Program-made: the position numbers and the translations under genes
Shown here: piece by piece, positions 17,144 to 26,105 of the stretch
Numbering within the stretch: position 1 is the first letter of the stretch
How the letters are laid out: each line of letters starts with the position of its first letter
The notes under the pieces: model-generated
The model's input: the letters and a program-made list of their open reading frames with translations, nothing else
Databases searched by the model: none
Told to the model about the DNA's origin: nothing
Assembly: GCF_000067205.1 (NCBI RefSeq)
Contig: NC_010170.1
Coordinates: 5,084,001-5,148,000 of the forward strand
Reading direction: 5' to 3'
DNA: 64,000 nt
Source of the DNA: Bordetella petrii
GTDB taxonomy: Bacteria; Pseudomonadota; Gammaproteobacteria; Burkholderiales; Burkholderiaceae_B

Positions 17144-18940
17144 TCACAGTTGCCCCTCTGTGCCGACGATCTCAGCATAGGAACCCACGCGACGCACTTT
17201 GCCGTCCGCCAGCTCAACAACGCGGTCACAGGCGCGCAGCGTGGTGAGACGATGTGCAATCATCAGGATCGTAACGTCTCTTCCCAATGCCTCGATTGAT
17301 TCCATCACCATTGACTCCGTCCCAGTGTCTAGTGCACTGGTCGCTTCGTCGAAAACGATAATGTCCGCCTGCTTGTAAAGCGCGCGAGCGATCCCTATCC
17401 GCTGCCTCTGCCCGCCGGACAACCGTACGCCGCGCTCACCCACTACCGTGTCATAGCCATCCGGCAACGTGGCAACGTATTGATCGAGTTGCGCGCGCGT
17501 TGCAGCTTGCTTGACACGAGCGCGATCCACCTGGTCGGGCAAAGCACCGAAAGCAATATTCTCGGCGATGGAAGCGTCTGCCAGGTAGATTGCCTGCGGA
17601 ACATGAGCTAACCGCTCCTGCCACGCCCGGCGCGACCTCGAATCGAGGTTCCGCCCATCGACCACGATCGCGCCCGACGATGGCTCCAGCAGGCCCATGA
17701 TGAGATCCATCAAAGTACTTTTCCCGCTTCCCGTCTTGCCAATGACGCCTACGCGGCTACCCCTAGGAATGTGCAAATCAATGCCCTTGAGGACGTCTGG
17801 GCCATCGGGCCGATAACGAAAGGAAACGTTGCGCAGAACGACGCCAGAGGCATCGTTCTGCGCAACGTGCGGATCGTTGTCTCTGGCTCCCTTTAACCGT
17901 ATCGGCATTGGCAGCTTGAGCAGTGCAATGATGTCAGTCAGTACGGCGCGATTCCCGCTGACCTGGGCCCAAGATGTGTAGAGCTGCTGCATTCGGGGCA
18001 ATAGTTTCTGTGCACCGAACGCCAAAGCACCCAGTACCGGCACCTGAGATGCGACCCCTTCTCCATTTTTTGTGCCCCACCATGCCATGCCCACCAACAA
18101 GGCGATACCAACCGATTCGATCACATAGCGCGGCACGACCCCTAGGAATGCGTTTGACGCCAGCGCAAGCCGCTGTGTTGTGTTGACGCTGATAAAGCGC
18201 GAAATGAACAACGATTGCGAACCGTCGAGCAGCACGTCTCGTATTCCGCCCAAACCTTCTTGCACAGACCTGACACGCAGCCCCTCGCTGCGCGAAATCA
18301 GCCTGCCGTTCTCACGCAACCGGCGCCGAACGAGGTACGTCGTGAAAAGGTACAGACCACCGAAGAACATCATTGCGGCGATAGCCGCCGTAGCATCTAT
18401 ATGCATAAGAACGGCTACGATTGCCACCACCACGACCAATGACGTTACTCCGAGCACCAATGGGGCGATTACGCCACTTACGACCGTATTAGCCTTATTC
18501 ATGCTGGCGATGGCTTCGCTGGTATTCAAGGACACGTGATACGCATATGGCTGATGAAGAATTCGCCGATAGATCTCCGCACCAATATCCGCACCGAGCG
18601 CATAGCTGAATTTGTAATTGACCCAGGCGAGCAAGGTGCGAATCACCGTTGAAACCACCGCGACGCCGACAAATATGAGCGACAATGTGGTGAAACTCAT
18701 GTCGCAAAAAATACGCCCGGCACCATCGCCACAAAACGCCCCGTTGGCCCCCATCACGGCGCCAAGAAATGGCACAATCATCCCTAGGGACGCCATCTCG
18801 GCCATCGAGCCGAGCAGCATCAGCACCAGCAAACCCCAGAATTGCCACTTCCGCCGGGTGGACAGCTGGCCGTACAAGAGACGAAACGCTCCTGCAATCG
18901 AATCCAGTTTTTTGTCGTCACGGCGATCCTGCTTTTTCAT
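17144..18940 (-). CDS. ABC-type lipid-linked oligosaccharide exporter (MsbA/PglK-like)
   Basis: This half-size ABC exporter of 598 residues has six membrane helices in the first 310 residues and a complete ATPase: Walker A GKTGSGKS at about 401-408, signature LSGGQRQR at about 507-514, Walker B IIVFDEATSALD with Asp near 531, and the H-loop His near 563. Such proteins flip lipid A, or undecaprenyl-linked glycans in the case of PglK. As first gene of the O-antigen operon it is likely the O-unit flippase (inference). ATG at 18940 follows GGAA and gives a normal N-terminus. No partner ATPase or Wzm-type permease is present, so this is not the Wzm/Wzt pathway. Confidence 0.88.
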   Translation of the reverse strand: MKKQDRRDDKKLDSIAGAFRLLYGQLSTRRKWQFWGLLVLMLLGSMAEMASLGMIVPFLGAVMGANGAFCGDGAGRIFCDMSFTTLSLIFVGVAVVSTVIRTLLAWVNYKFSYALGADIGAEIYRRILHQPYAYHVSLNTSEAIASMNKANTVVSGVIAPLVLGVTSLVVVVAIVAVLMHIDATAAIAAMMFFGGLYLFTTYLVRRRLRENGRLISRSEGLRVRSVQEGLGGIRDVLLDGSQSLFISRFISVNTTQRLALASNAFLGVVPRYVIESVGIALLVGMAWWGTKNGEGVASQVPVLGALAFGAQKLLPRMQQLYTSWAQVSGNRAVLTDIIALLKLPMPIRLKGARDNDPHVAQNDASGVVLRNVSFRYRPDGPDVLKGIDLHIPRGSRVGVIGKTGSGKSTLMDLIMGLLEPSSGAIVVDGRNLDSRSRRAWQERLAHVPQAIYLADASIAENIAFGALPDQVDRARVKQAATRAQLDQYVATLPDGYDTVVGERGVRLSGGQRQRIGIARALYKQADIIVFDEATSALDTGTESMVMESIEALGRDVTILMIAHRLTTLRACDRVVELADGKVRRVGSYAEIVGTEGQL

Positions 18941-19212
18941 TTCCGTTTTTCTATAAGAATATCGGGCTGCTCGCAGCCCTGCTTTACAACGGTATTGATC
19001 TGCCGACCCTTCCCGCCGCTGAGCTATGTGTGTCTTGCCATGATTCGGGTTCGGCGCCAACGCTATGGCTGGCGTTCAGCCTGCCATGGGCAAAAAGGCG
19101 TAACGCTTGCGGTGGCATGTATTTGACTATATTTTCTGCTTGCCTTCGTGAGAGTGTGAACCAAGAGCATGCATTTCTGCCCATCTAACAGTGGGAATCG
19201 ACTGGAGAACCG
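18941..19212. other. Divergent intergenic region at right edge of low-GC operon
   Basis: These 272 bp separate the ABC exporter start from the reductase start and must hold the promoter of the seven-gene minus-strand operon. On the minus strand a TATAGT-like −10 lies in the A/T-rich run near 19128-19133, but I see no convincing −35. No JUMPstart/ops element (GGCGGTAG) and no terminator were found. Composition shifts from the low-GC operon to high GC here, so it marks the right edge of the foreign segment. Confidence 0.4.
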
Positions 19213-20112
19213 GTGAGATTGATCATGACCGGCGCCAGCGGCTATATCGGCCAGGCGCTGCTGCGACAGGCCTGCGAACGGGGCCACCAGGTGGCCGTCT
19301 ACACGCGCCGCCCCACCGAATCCGGCGGCATTGCCACGTTGCCGTTCGGCGCCCCGATTCCCGACGATTTCCGGCAGGCCGATGCCTTGATCAACCTGGC
19401 GGGCCGCGCCCACACCACCGACGCCGGCGACGGCCGGGACGCGTTCGACGAAGCGAACCACCAATTGCCTGTGCGGCTGGCCGAGCAGGCGCGGCTGGCC
19501 GGGGTGCGGCGCTTCGTGCAGGTGAGCTCGATCGGCGTGCATGGCAACGCCAGCGCGCTGGCCCTGACCGAGTCCTCGCCACTGGCGCCCGACACGCCCT
19601 ATACCCGTTCCAAGGTCCGGGGCGAACAGGCGCTGCACGCCCTGTTCGCCGCCACCCCACAGGCGCTGGCCATTGTGCGCCCGCCCATGGTGTACGGGCC
19701 GGGCTGCCCCGGCAATTTCGCGCGGCTGCGCAGGCTGCTGCAAACCGGCCTGCCGCTGCCGTTCGGCGCGGCGGACGCCCGCCGCTCGTTCATTTTCGTG
19801 GACAACTTGGTCGACCTTCTGTTGCATTGCGCGGCGCACCCCAACGGCCATGGCGTCTATGTGGCGGGCGACGGGTCTGACTATGCAGTGCCGCAGCTGC
19901 TGCGCGCCATGGGCCGCGAACTGGGCCGGCCTGCGCGCCTGTTCCCGGTGCCGCCCGCCTGCCTGCGCGGGGCGGCGCTGCTGGTGGGCCTGCGGCGCGA
20001 AATGGACAGCCTGACACGCTCCCTGCTGGTGGACTGGACCCACGCTCGCACGACGCTGGCCTGGACTCCGCCCATCGACCCGGAAACCGCGCTGCGCCTC
20101 GCCCTGGCCTGA
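19213..20112 (+). CDS. NAD(P)-dependent SDR epimerase/reductase, WbpV-like
   Basis: This 299-residue extended SDR protein has MTGASGYIGQALL at the N-terminus, VQVSSIGVHG near 108 with the catalytic Ser, and YTRSKVRGEQ near 136-145 with Tyr and Lys of YxxxK. RPPMVYGPG near 161 is the extended-SDR substrate loop. The length and pattern match the UDP-4-keto-6-deoxy-HexNAc reductases WbpV/WreQ, which work after a WbpM-type dehydratase to give UDP-QuiNAc or UDP-FucNAc. In this window the matching dehydratase is broken by an IS. A GTG start at 19213 is set by GGAG at 19204-19207. Specific substrate is inference; a UDP-glucose 4-epimerase-like role is the alternative. Confidence 0.78.
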   Translation: MRLIMTGASGYIGQALLRQACERGHQVAVYTRRPTESGGIATLPFGAPIPDDFRQADALINLAGRAHTTDAGDGRDAFDEANHQLPVRLAEQARLAGVRRFVQVSSIGVHGNASALALTESSPLAPDTPYTRSKVRGEQALHALFAATPQALAIVRPPMVYGPGCPGNFARLRRLLQTGLPLPFGAADARRSFIFVDNLVDLLLHCAAHPNGHGVYVAGDGSDYAVPQLLRAMGRELGRPARLFPVPPACLRGAALLVGLRREMDSLTRSLLVDWTHARTTLAWTPPIDPETALRLALA

Positions 20113-20119
20113 CATCAGA

Positions 20120-21397
20120 TTAGGCCGGCACGCGGGCCGATGCCTCGCGATCGCGGCGCGGATACGTCAGCGCCAGCATCACGCTGACCCAGATGGCATA
20201 GAACGACACCGTGCGCATGCCGCGGAACATCAGTTCGGTCAGGCCGAAAATGGCGAACCCCAGGCAGATGCTCAGGCCCATGGCCGCCGCGGTGCGGATG
20301 GCGCGATCGTCGTGCCCCAGGCGGCGGGCGAAATACCAGGCCGGCAGCAGGTAGATCACCAGCAGGCCGAACAGCAGGCCCACGGCGCCGTATTGGGCCA
20401 GCACGTACAGCATGTCGTTGTGGGTTTCGCCGAAGGTGCGCGCCACGTCGGCAGACACCACGCCACGCTTTTGCTGGGCATCCAGCGCGGGCTCGAAACC
20501 CCGCTCGCCCACCCCGAACAGCGGGCTGGTCTTCCACATTTCGATGGCTGCGCGCGCCAGTTGCACACGCACGCAAATTGACGTGTTGCGCAGCTCGTGC
20601 ACCTGGCATTCCTTCCACTGCCGCACGCCGGCCTCGACGCGGGCGTTCAGCGCGTCATTGGCCACGATAACGCCGCAGCCAACGGCCACCGCCACGCCCA
20701 CCGCGGCCAGCCGGCGCGACCACGGCACGCGGTTGTAGACACAGACGCCGATCAGCAGGAACACCGGGATCGCCAACCAGCCCGAACGGGTTTCGGAGGC
20801 GATGAAGCCCGCCAGGGTCAGCCCGCCGACCCCCAGCTTGAGCGCGATCTCGGCGCGGCGCCAGCGAGTCAGTTGCCAGCCGATAGATAGCCATGCCATG
20901 ACGGCGAACAACAAGGTGAGGTTTCCGAAAGTGACCGTGTTGTAGGGCGTATAGGCGGACGTTTTAGGCCGCGAGCCCGCCAGAAACTGGGGGAACAGTA
21001 GCAGCCAGGCCGCGGTGGCACCCCCGGCCAGCAGCCCCCACTGGATGTGGCGCAGCGTAGCGGGGCGCGAATACAACAGCAGCCAGGTCATGGGCAGCAT
21101 GGCGGCGGCCCGGATGGCGCGTTCCAGGCCCGCGCCACTGAACTGGCCGTGATACGCCTGGCTGGCGAGCACCGATGCCAGCACCAGCGCCATGCCCACG
21201 CCCAGCGGCTTCCAGGTGTCCCAGAAGCCCGGCATGCGCCACGACGGCGCACAGGCCATGCCGGCCAGCCCGATGACACAGGCGACCATCAAGATATAAA
21301 AAATGACGCTGACCGCGCTGGATACGGTCATCAGCAACGGCGGTGATACCGCTACCAGGAGCGGCAGGATAGCGGCCCAGCTTATTCGTAAGAACAC
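20120..21397 (-). CDS. O-antigen ligase family protein (WaaL-like)
   Basis: This polytopic inner-membrane protein of 425 residues has about eleven hydrophobic segments and a large periplasmic loop near 250-320. The pre-loop segment FIASETRSGWLAIPVFLL near 198-215 holds the conserved Arg. The loop ends with ARTFGETHNDMLYVLAQYGAVG near 325-345, where ETHNxxL is the classic WaaL/PF04932 His motif. It should transfer undecaprenyl-linked O-antigen to lipid A-core. The start is GTG at 21397 with GGAG seven bases upstream. It is convergent with the reductase gene, whose end is 7 bp away. It matches WaaL better than the 5572-6768 protein does. Confidence 0.85.
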   Translation of the reverse strand: MFLRISWAAILPLLVAVSPPLLMTVSSAVSVIFYILMVACVIGLAGMACAPSWRMPGFWDTWKPLGVGMALVLASVLASQAYHGQFSGAGLERAIRAAAMLPMTWLLLYSRPATLRHIQWGLLAGGATAAWLLLFPQFLAGSRPKTSAYTPYNTVTFGNLTLLFAVMAWLSIGWQLTRWRRAEIALKLGVGGLTLAGFIASETRSGWLAIPVFLLIGVCVYNRVPWSRRLAAVGVAVAVGCGVIVANDALNARVEAGVRQWKECQVHELRNTSICVRVQLARAAIEMWKTSPLFGVGERGFEPALDAQQKRGVVSADVARTFGETHNDMLYVLAQYGAVGLLFGLLVIYLLPAWYFARRLGHDDRAIRTAAAMGLSICLGFAIFGLTELMFRGMRTVSFYAIWVSVMLALTYPRRDREASARVPA

Positions 21398-21612
21398 CTA
21401 GAACTCCGTGCGCAGGCTGCGCGTAAGAGCCGCCATGCAATGTGTGATATCGACCGCAATTTTACCCGTATCGAAATGTGTAGTTTTGATACATAACACT
21501 ATTAAATGCTAATGTGTTGCGCAAGTGCCGCGAATGACGCGTTTGCCCCGGGACAGTGACAACTGCGCCCATCAGGGCCACAATGAGTTGCAAAGCACGC
21601 AAGGAGACAGCC

Positions 21613-22179
21613 ATGCGCATAGCCGATGCTCAATGGATTCCCTCCACCCCACACCAGACGTGGGATGCCTTGATGGACCCGGCGGTGCTGCAAAAGTGCC
21701 TGCCCGGTTGTGTCAAAGTCGAACGGCGCACACCCACGGAATATGGGCTTTCCCTGCATGCCAGCGTGGGCGGCGTAGAAGCCGGTTACGAAGGCGAGGT
21801 ATTACTGTCCGAACTGAACCCGCCCCACAGCTGTTCGCTGGCCTTCGAAGGCAAGAGCCAGACGGCCTGCCTGGCCATCGGCACCGCTCAGATCACCCTC
21901 ACCCCCAAAGACGAAGGCACCCGCCTGGCCTACACGGTAGCGGCCATGGCGGGGGGAACGCTGAGCCAGTTGGGCGAGCCCGTGCTGATGAAGGCCGGCG
22001 GTAAGCTGGTCGAGAAATTCTTCGGCGCCTTCATCGATTACATGGCCAAGCAGCCGCGCACGGCGCCGCCGCCCGAGCCCGAAGAGCCAGAGCACGGCCT
22101 GGCGTCGTCGCGCTGGTCATGGCTGGCCGTGGCGGTGGTGGTGTTGGCCATCTTGGGCTACCACACGTTATACAAATAG
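21613..22179 (+). CDS. CoxG/SRPBCC family protein with C-terminal membrane anchor
   Basis: This 188-residue protein is of the CO dehydrogenase subunit G (CoxG, PF06240) type. The SRPBCC signature is visible in STPHQTWDALMDPAVLQKCLPGC near 10-32, SCSLAFEGKS near 80 and a C-terminal helix VLMKAGGKLVEKFFGAF. A proline/glutamate linker (PPPEPEEPEH) leads to one membrane helix (WLAVAVVVLAILGYHTLYK). CoxG proteins recruit CO dehydrogenase-like molybdoenzymes to the membrane, but no cox genes are near, so the partner is unknown. ATG at 21613 follows AAGGAG at 21601-21606. The 215-bp upstream region is shared with the divergent ligase gene. Confidence 0.8.
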   Translation: MRIADAQWIPSTPHQTWDALMDPAVLQKCLPGCVKVERRTPTEYGLSLHASVGGVEAGYEGEVLLSELNPPHSCSLAFEGKSQTACLAIGTAQITLTPKDEGTRLAYTVAAMAGGTLSQLGEPVLMKAGGKLVEKFFGAFIDYMAKQPRTAPPPEPEEPEHGLASSRWSWLAVAVVVLAILGYHTLYK

Positions 22180-22216
22180 GTGAAATCCCTAAGCGCGCGA
22201 TGCTATCCTTGGCGCC

Positions 22217-23659
22217 ATGACGACGCCCGCCGCGCCTGCGCCTGACACTCCCCCCGACCCACCCCGTTCTCGACGCGACCTGCTCATGGCCATGGCGGGC
22301 GTGTCGGCCACCGTGGTGCTGGCCGCGTTCGACTCCACCATCGTCAGCACCACGCTGCCGCGGGTGGCCCAGGCGCTCGACGGCATGGCCCTGTACGCCT
22401 GGGTGGGCACCGGGTACCTGCTGGCCACGGCAGCGTCCATCCTGATTTTCGGCCGGCTGGGCGACCTGTTCGGCCGCAAGCCGCTGATGCTGCTGTCGGT
22501 GTCCATCATCGCGCTGGGCTCGATCGCCTGTGGCCTGGCCCAGTCCATGGAACAACTGATCGCGTTCCGCACCCTGCAAGGCATAGGCGGGGGCATGATG
22601 ATCGCCACCGCGTTTGCCGCCCCGGCTGACCTGTTTCCCGACGCCAAGGAGCGCGTGCGCTGGCTGGCGCTGGTGTCGGCCGCCTTCGCCATGGCCAGCG
22701 GCGTGGGGCCGCTATTGGGCGGTGCGGCCACGCAGGCGCTGGGCTGGCGCGCGGCATTTTTCATATCCCCTATCGCGGCGGCGGCGGCGCTGTTCCTGTT
22801 GGCGCGCTATTTTCCGCGTATCCGGCCGCTGCACGCCGGGCAAGGTGCGCAGCGGGTCGACTGGCTGGGCAGCGTGCTGCTGGTGATCGCCGTCAGCGCG
22901 CCACTGGCCGCCATGGAACTGGGCTTTGCATCCGGTTCGCACGCGCACCCCATGCTGGCGCTGGCCCTGACGCTGGCCGGCGTGGCTGCCGTGGCCCTGC
23001 TAGTGCCTTATGAACGGCGCGTGGCCTCGCCCATCTTTCCGCTGCGTGTCATCGCCCAGCGCGAATCGCAGCTGCTCAATGTAGCGGGGCTGGCGGTAGG
23101 CGCGGTGATGTTCATCCTGATCTTCTACAGTCCGCTGCTGTTGCAGACCGAGATGGGCTACACGCCCAGCCAGGCCGGCCTGCTGCTTACGCCGCTGGTG
23201 GCCGCCATTCCGGTCGGCAGCATCATCAACGGGCAATTGTTTCCCAAGCAGAGCGAACCGCAGCGCCTGATGGTGTTCGGCGGCTTGCTGCTGGCGGCGG
23301 GCTCACTCATGGTGCTGGCCTTCGGGCCGGGCACCTCCACGGCCTGGATCCTGGCGGCGTTCTTCGTCAATGGCTGCGCCCTGGGCTTCCTGCTGCCCAA
23401 TCTGACGCTGTTCATGCAAATGCTCAGCGAACGCCGCGACGTGGGCGTGGCCTCGGCCCTGGTGCAGACCACGCGCGCCATCGGCAGCGCGGCCGGCACG
23501 GCGCTGGTCGGCATTCTGATCGGGCGCAGCTCGGTGCTGGACGGCGTGCGCGTCGGCCTGGTGATCTGCGCGGTGCTGGCGGTGGGCTGCGCCTACCTGG
23601 CACACCGGGTCAAGATGAAAAACGTCCTCACCCGCGCCGCCAGCCGGCGCAAACACTGA
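22217..23659 (+). CDS. MFS drug/solute exporter, DHA2 (EmrB/QacA) family
   Basis: This is an inner-membrane proton antiporter of 480 residues with about 14 helices. DHA2 signs are the first helix ending in AAFDSTIVSTTLPRVAQAL near 36-54, the motif A loop GRLGDLFGRKPLM near 82-94, motif C-like SGVGPLLGGAATQALGWRAAFF near 162-183 and LLPNLTLFMQ near 394. It would export hydrophobic compounds; no membrane-fusion partner is beside it. A short hypothetical-free gap of 37 bp separates it from the CoxG-like gene and 15 bp from the next exporter, so the two exporters may be cotranscribed. Confidence 0.85.
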   Translation: MTTPAAPAPDTPPDPPRSRRDLLMAMAGVSATVVLAAFDSTIVSTTLPRVAQALDGMALYAWVGTGYLLATAASILIFGRLGDLFGRKPLMLLSVSIIALGSIACGLAQSMEQLIAFRTLQGIGGGMMIATAFAAPADLFPDAKERVRWLALVSAAFAMASGVGPLLGGAATQALGWRAAFFISPIAAAAALFLLARYFPRIRPLHAGQGAQRVDWLGSVLLVIAVSAPLAAMELGFASGSHAHPMLALALTLAGVAAVALLVPYERRVASPIFPLRVIAQRESQLLNVAGLAVGAVMFILIFYSPLLLQTEMGYTPSQAGLLLTPLVAAIPVGSIINGQLFPKQSEPQRLMVFGGLLLAAGSLMVLAFGPGTSTAWILAAFFVNGCALGFLLPNLTLFMQMLSERRDVGVASALVQTTRAIGSAAGTALVGILIGRSSVLDGVRVGLVICAVLAVGCAYLAHRVKMKNVLTRAASRRKH

Positions 23660-23674
23660 CTGGAACCCTGACAC

Positions 23675-24571
23675 ATGCGCCGTCGCGATTTGCTGGACCT
23701 GCTGCTGCTGGCAGCGGTATGGGGCGGGTCCTTTCTATTCATGCGCATCGCCGTGCCCGAATTCGGGCCGGGTCCGCTGATGGAATTGCGCGTGGGGCTG
23801 GCCGCGCTGACCCTACTGCCGCTGGCGCTGCTGCGAGGCCGGCTGCCGCTGATCGCGCGCCGCTGGAAGGCCATTCTGGTGGTGGGCGCCCTCAATTCCG
23901 CCGTTCCCTTCCTGCTGTACGCCTATGCGGCGCAATCGCTGGGCGCCGGCTTCATGTCGGTGGCCAACGCGGTCACGCCGGTCTGGGGCGCCGTCATCGG
24001 CTGGCTGTGGCTGAAGGACCGCCTGCCCTGGGGCCGCGCGCTCGGACTGGCCATCGCCTTGCTGGGCATCGTAGTGCTGGTCTGGGATAAGCTCGATTTC
24101 GGCGCGGGCGGACACGGCCCGGCGGTGCTGGCCGCCGTGTCCGCCCCCTTGTTCTACGGCATTGCCGCCAACTGGGCCAAGCGCTTCCTGGGCGACGTCG
24201 ACGCGCTGTCCAACGCCACCGGCAGCATGATCGCCGCCGCGCTGGTGCTGGCGCCGCTGGCTATCGCCACCTGGCCCGCCCAGCCGGTGTCGTGGCACGC
24301 CTGGGGCGCCACCATCGCACTGGCGCTGGTGTGCACGGGCACGGCCTACATCATGTTTTTCCGGCTGATCGCCAGCGTGGGGCCCACGGGCGCGGTCAGC
24401 GTCACCTTCCTGGTGCCGGTATTCGGGGTGCTGTGGGGCGTGTGGTTCCTGGACGAAGTGCTGACGTCGCAAATCCTGGCCGGCGCCGCCGTCATTCTGG
24501 TGGGCACCGCCCTGGCGCTTGGGCTGGTGCGCTGGCCGCGCCGCCAGGTATCAGGCTCCGCGGGCGCCTGA
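23675..24571 (+). CDS. EamA/DMT-family transporter
   Basis: This inner-membrane protein of 298 residues has ten helices in two EamA repeats. The first ends near LLGIVVLVWDKL around 130. The second shows ALVCTGTAYIMFFRLIASVGPTGA near 210-233 and FLVPVFGVLWGVWFLDE near 240-256, typical of RhaT/YdcZ-like exporters. The substrate, probably a metabolite or amino acid, is not readable. It starts 15 bp after the MFS gene. Its stop codon lies inside the first hairpin of a repeat cluster (24547-24574), so its last codons may come from repeat DNA. Confidence 0.85.
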   Translation: MRRRDLLDLLLLAAVWGGSFLFMRIAVPEFGPGPLMELRVGLAALTLLPLALLRGRLPLIARRWKAILVVGALNSAVPFLLYAYAAQSLGAGFMSVANAVTPVWGAVIGWLWLKDRLPWGRALGLAIALLGIVVLVWDKLDFGAGGHGPAVLAAVSAPLFYGIAANWAKRFLGDVDALSNATGSMIAAALVLAPLAIATWPAQPVSWHAWGATIALALVCTGTAYIMFFRLIASVGPTGAVSVTFLVPVFGVLWGVWFLDEVLTSQILAGAAVILVGTALALGLVRWPRRQVSGSAGA

Positions 24572-24721
24572 TACTGCCGTCGCACGGTGTCAGACTGCGG
24601 AGTCAGACACCTGCTTGCCGGGCTATTGCCAGGTGTCCGGCTCCCGCAGGGTGTCGGACACCGTACGACTGAGACGGCTACGGCATACAGCGGTGTCAGG
24701 CACCTGGCGGAGCCTGACGCC
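24547..24721. repeat. Cluster of four palindromic GGTGTC/GACACC repeat hairpins
   Basis: Four hairpin-forming repeats lie in 175 bp: 24547-24574 (GTATCAGGC … GCCTGATAC), 24586-24611, 24632-24662 (GTGTCCG … CGGACAC) and 24692-24721 (GGTGTCAGGC … GCCTGACGCC, one mismatch). They belong to the family seen at 27162-27194, 32389-32462, 37903-37931 and in the tandem array at 42572-43000. The first covers the stop codon of the EamA gene. In a 338-bp gap with no gene, they could act as transcript-end structures or be mobile REP-like DNA. Confidence 0.85.
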
Positions 24722-24909
24722 TGGGGCACACCTGGGGCGTGTCGCAATGTCAATTTGAAACAATAGCGACAATTTTTGTAGTTCCTCGATAGCGCGAGGT
24801 GAAGGTTGTTAGGATTCCGCGGCCCCCCGGCACGGTGTCCGCCGGCCCGCCCAGCGCGGGCGCGCCAGGGTTGCGCTGTACCGGTAATCCACCGCACAAC
24901 GACACACCC

Positions 24910-26103
24910 ATGGACGTCAAATCACTCGAGAGGTCCGGAAAGGTCGCCGCGCTGCGCCGTGGCGGCGAGATTCTGCTGATCGGCCCCTGGGACGTGTTCC
25001 TGGGCGTGGCGCCGCGGCTGTTGATCCAGGATGCCTCGCGCCTGCGCGCGGTGCTCTACCCGCACCTGCGCGACGACAGCGCGCTGGCCAAGCTGAACAC
25101 CATGGCGCGACAGATCATCTGTACGGGATCAGTGGCCGGCCATTATTCCCCGCAACAGGCCCTGGAGCAGATGGTCGGCTTGCTGCAGGCCGGCCAGATA
25201 TCCGCGATGACCGTGCCCGACACCTCGGGCAGCGACGAGAACATCAACATACAGCGGGCCGCGCTGACGGGGATTCGGGCCGGGCCCGTGTCGCAGTGGC
25301 CGCTGGCCGAACGCTTCAGCTACGTGCTGGAACAGTCGCCCCACTACATGTCCGACGCATTGGGCGCCGAACTCAGAAGGACATTCAACGAAAGAACCCT
25401 GGCCCTGGTGGTGGGCACGCTGGTGGTATGGGCCGGATCGCACGCGATCGGCATCGGCTTCGTGGCCGACGCGGCGCTGCTGGCGATCGGCTTCTCGCTG
25501 GCCGGCTGGGCGATTTTCGACGGCATCCAATATTTGATGCGTTTTTTCAACCTGACCATGAATGCCTCCAGCGTGGGCGAGCTGGACCAGGCTGCCGAGC
25601 AGTTCGCCAAAGGCGTTATGGCCATGGGAGTGGGCGCCGTCATCAGCCTGCTGACGCGCGGGGCGGGAAGGCTGGCGCGCCGGCCCGCGGGGCACTCGAC
25701 GCCGAGGCCGGCAGAACCCACGCAAACGCGCAGGCAGGCCGCCGGCGCCGGACAGCAGCCGTCCCGCTTGAGCACGGCCGAGTTGAACCGGCAGGCAGTC
25801 AAGAATTACGGTATTCCAGATACGCTGAGTGCTCACCAGGCACGCCACATACCGCCCGTTGCCGATGGACGCAGTGTGCTGACCGCTGATCCGGCCGACT
25901 TATTGAGAGGATTGCACGACGGGCAGTATCCTATCTTGCGACAACCCAAACCCGGCCAGGTGATGGTGGACTTCGGCCGGCCTATCGGAGAGTTCTGGAA
26001 TTTGTCCGGAACGCCGACGCGTGTGGGCCCGACGAATTTCGGATCGGTTTTGTATGGTAAAAAAGGCGCCCATATCGTGCCGGCCAATCCAGTACAGTGG
26101 TAA
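24910..26103 (+). CDS. Polymorphic toxin with C-terminal Ntox50-like RNase domain
   Basis: This 397-residue protein is a candidate antibacterial effector. The N-terminal 150 residues (ILLIGPWDVFLGVAPRLL and so on) resemble the DUF6861-type trafficking region that I recall from type VI-associated toxins. Two membrane helices lie at about 160-190 (LALVVGTLVVWAG, ALLAIGFSLAGWAIFDG). An Arg/Pro/Gln-rich linker spans 240-290. The last 100 residues match the Ntox50 pattern: QARHIP near 310, SVLTADPADLLRG near 322-334, VDFGRPIGEFW near 353 and SVLYGKKGAHIVPANP near 379-394. Ntox50 is predicted to be an RNase of the BECR fold. A small acidic gene 2 bp downstream fits its immunity protein. No Rhs, PAAR or secretion genes are near. 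Confidence 0.75.
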   Translation: MDVKSLERSGKVAALRRGGEILLIGPWDVFLGVAPRLLIQDASRLRAVLYPHLRDDSALAKLNTMARQIICTGSVAGHYSPQQALEQMVGLLQAGQISAMTVPDTSGSDENINIQRAALTGIRAGPVSQWPLAERFSYVLEQSPHYMSDALGAELRRTFNERTLALVVGTLVVWAGSHAIGIGFVADAALLAIGFSLAGWAIFDGIQYLMRFFNLTMNASSVGELDQAAEQFAKGVMAMGVGAVISLLTRGAGRLARRPAGHSTPRPAEPTQTRRQAAGAGQQPSRLSTAELNRQAVKNYGIPDTLSAHQARHIPPVADGRSVLTADPADLLRGLHDGQYPILRQPKPGQVMVDFGRPIGEFWNLSGTPTRVGPTNFGSVLYGKKGAHIVPANPVQW

Positions 26104-26105
26104 TC

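Noticed and set aside
18941..19212. JUMPstart/ops element for the O-antigen operon
   Set aside because: No GGCGGTAG core is present on either strand; a RfaH-type control is not supported.
21468..21492. Imperfect inverted repeat GTATCGAAA/TTTTGATAC between ligase and CoxG-like genes
   Set aside because: Eight of nine positions match, but the region is A/T-rich and no regulator or second copy supports it as an operator.
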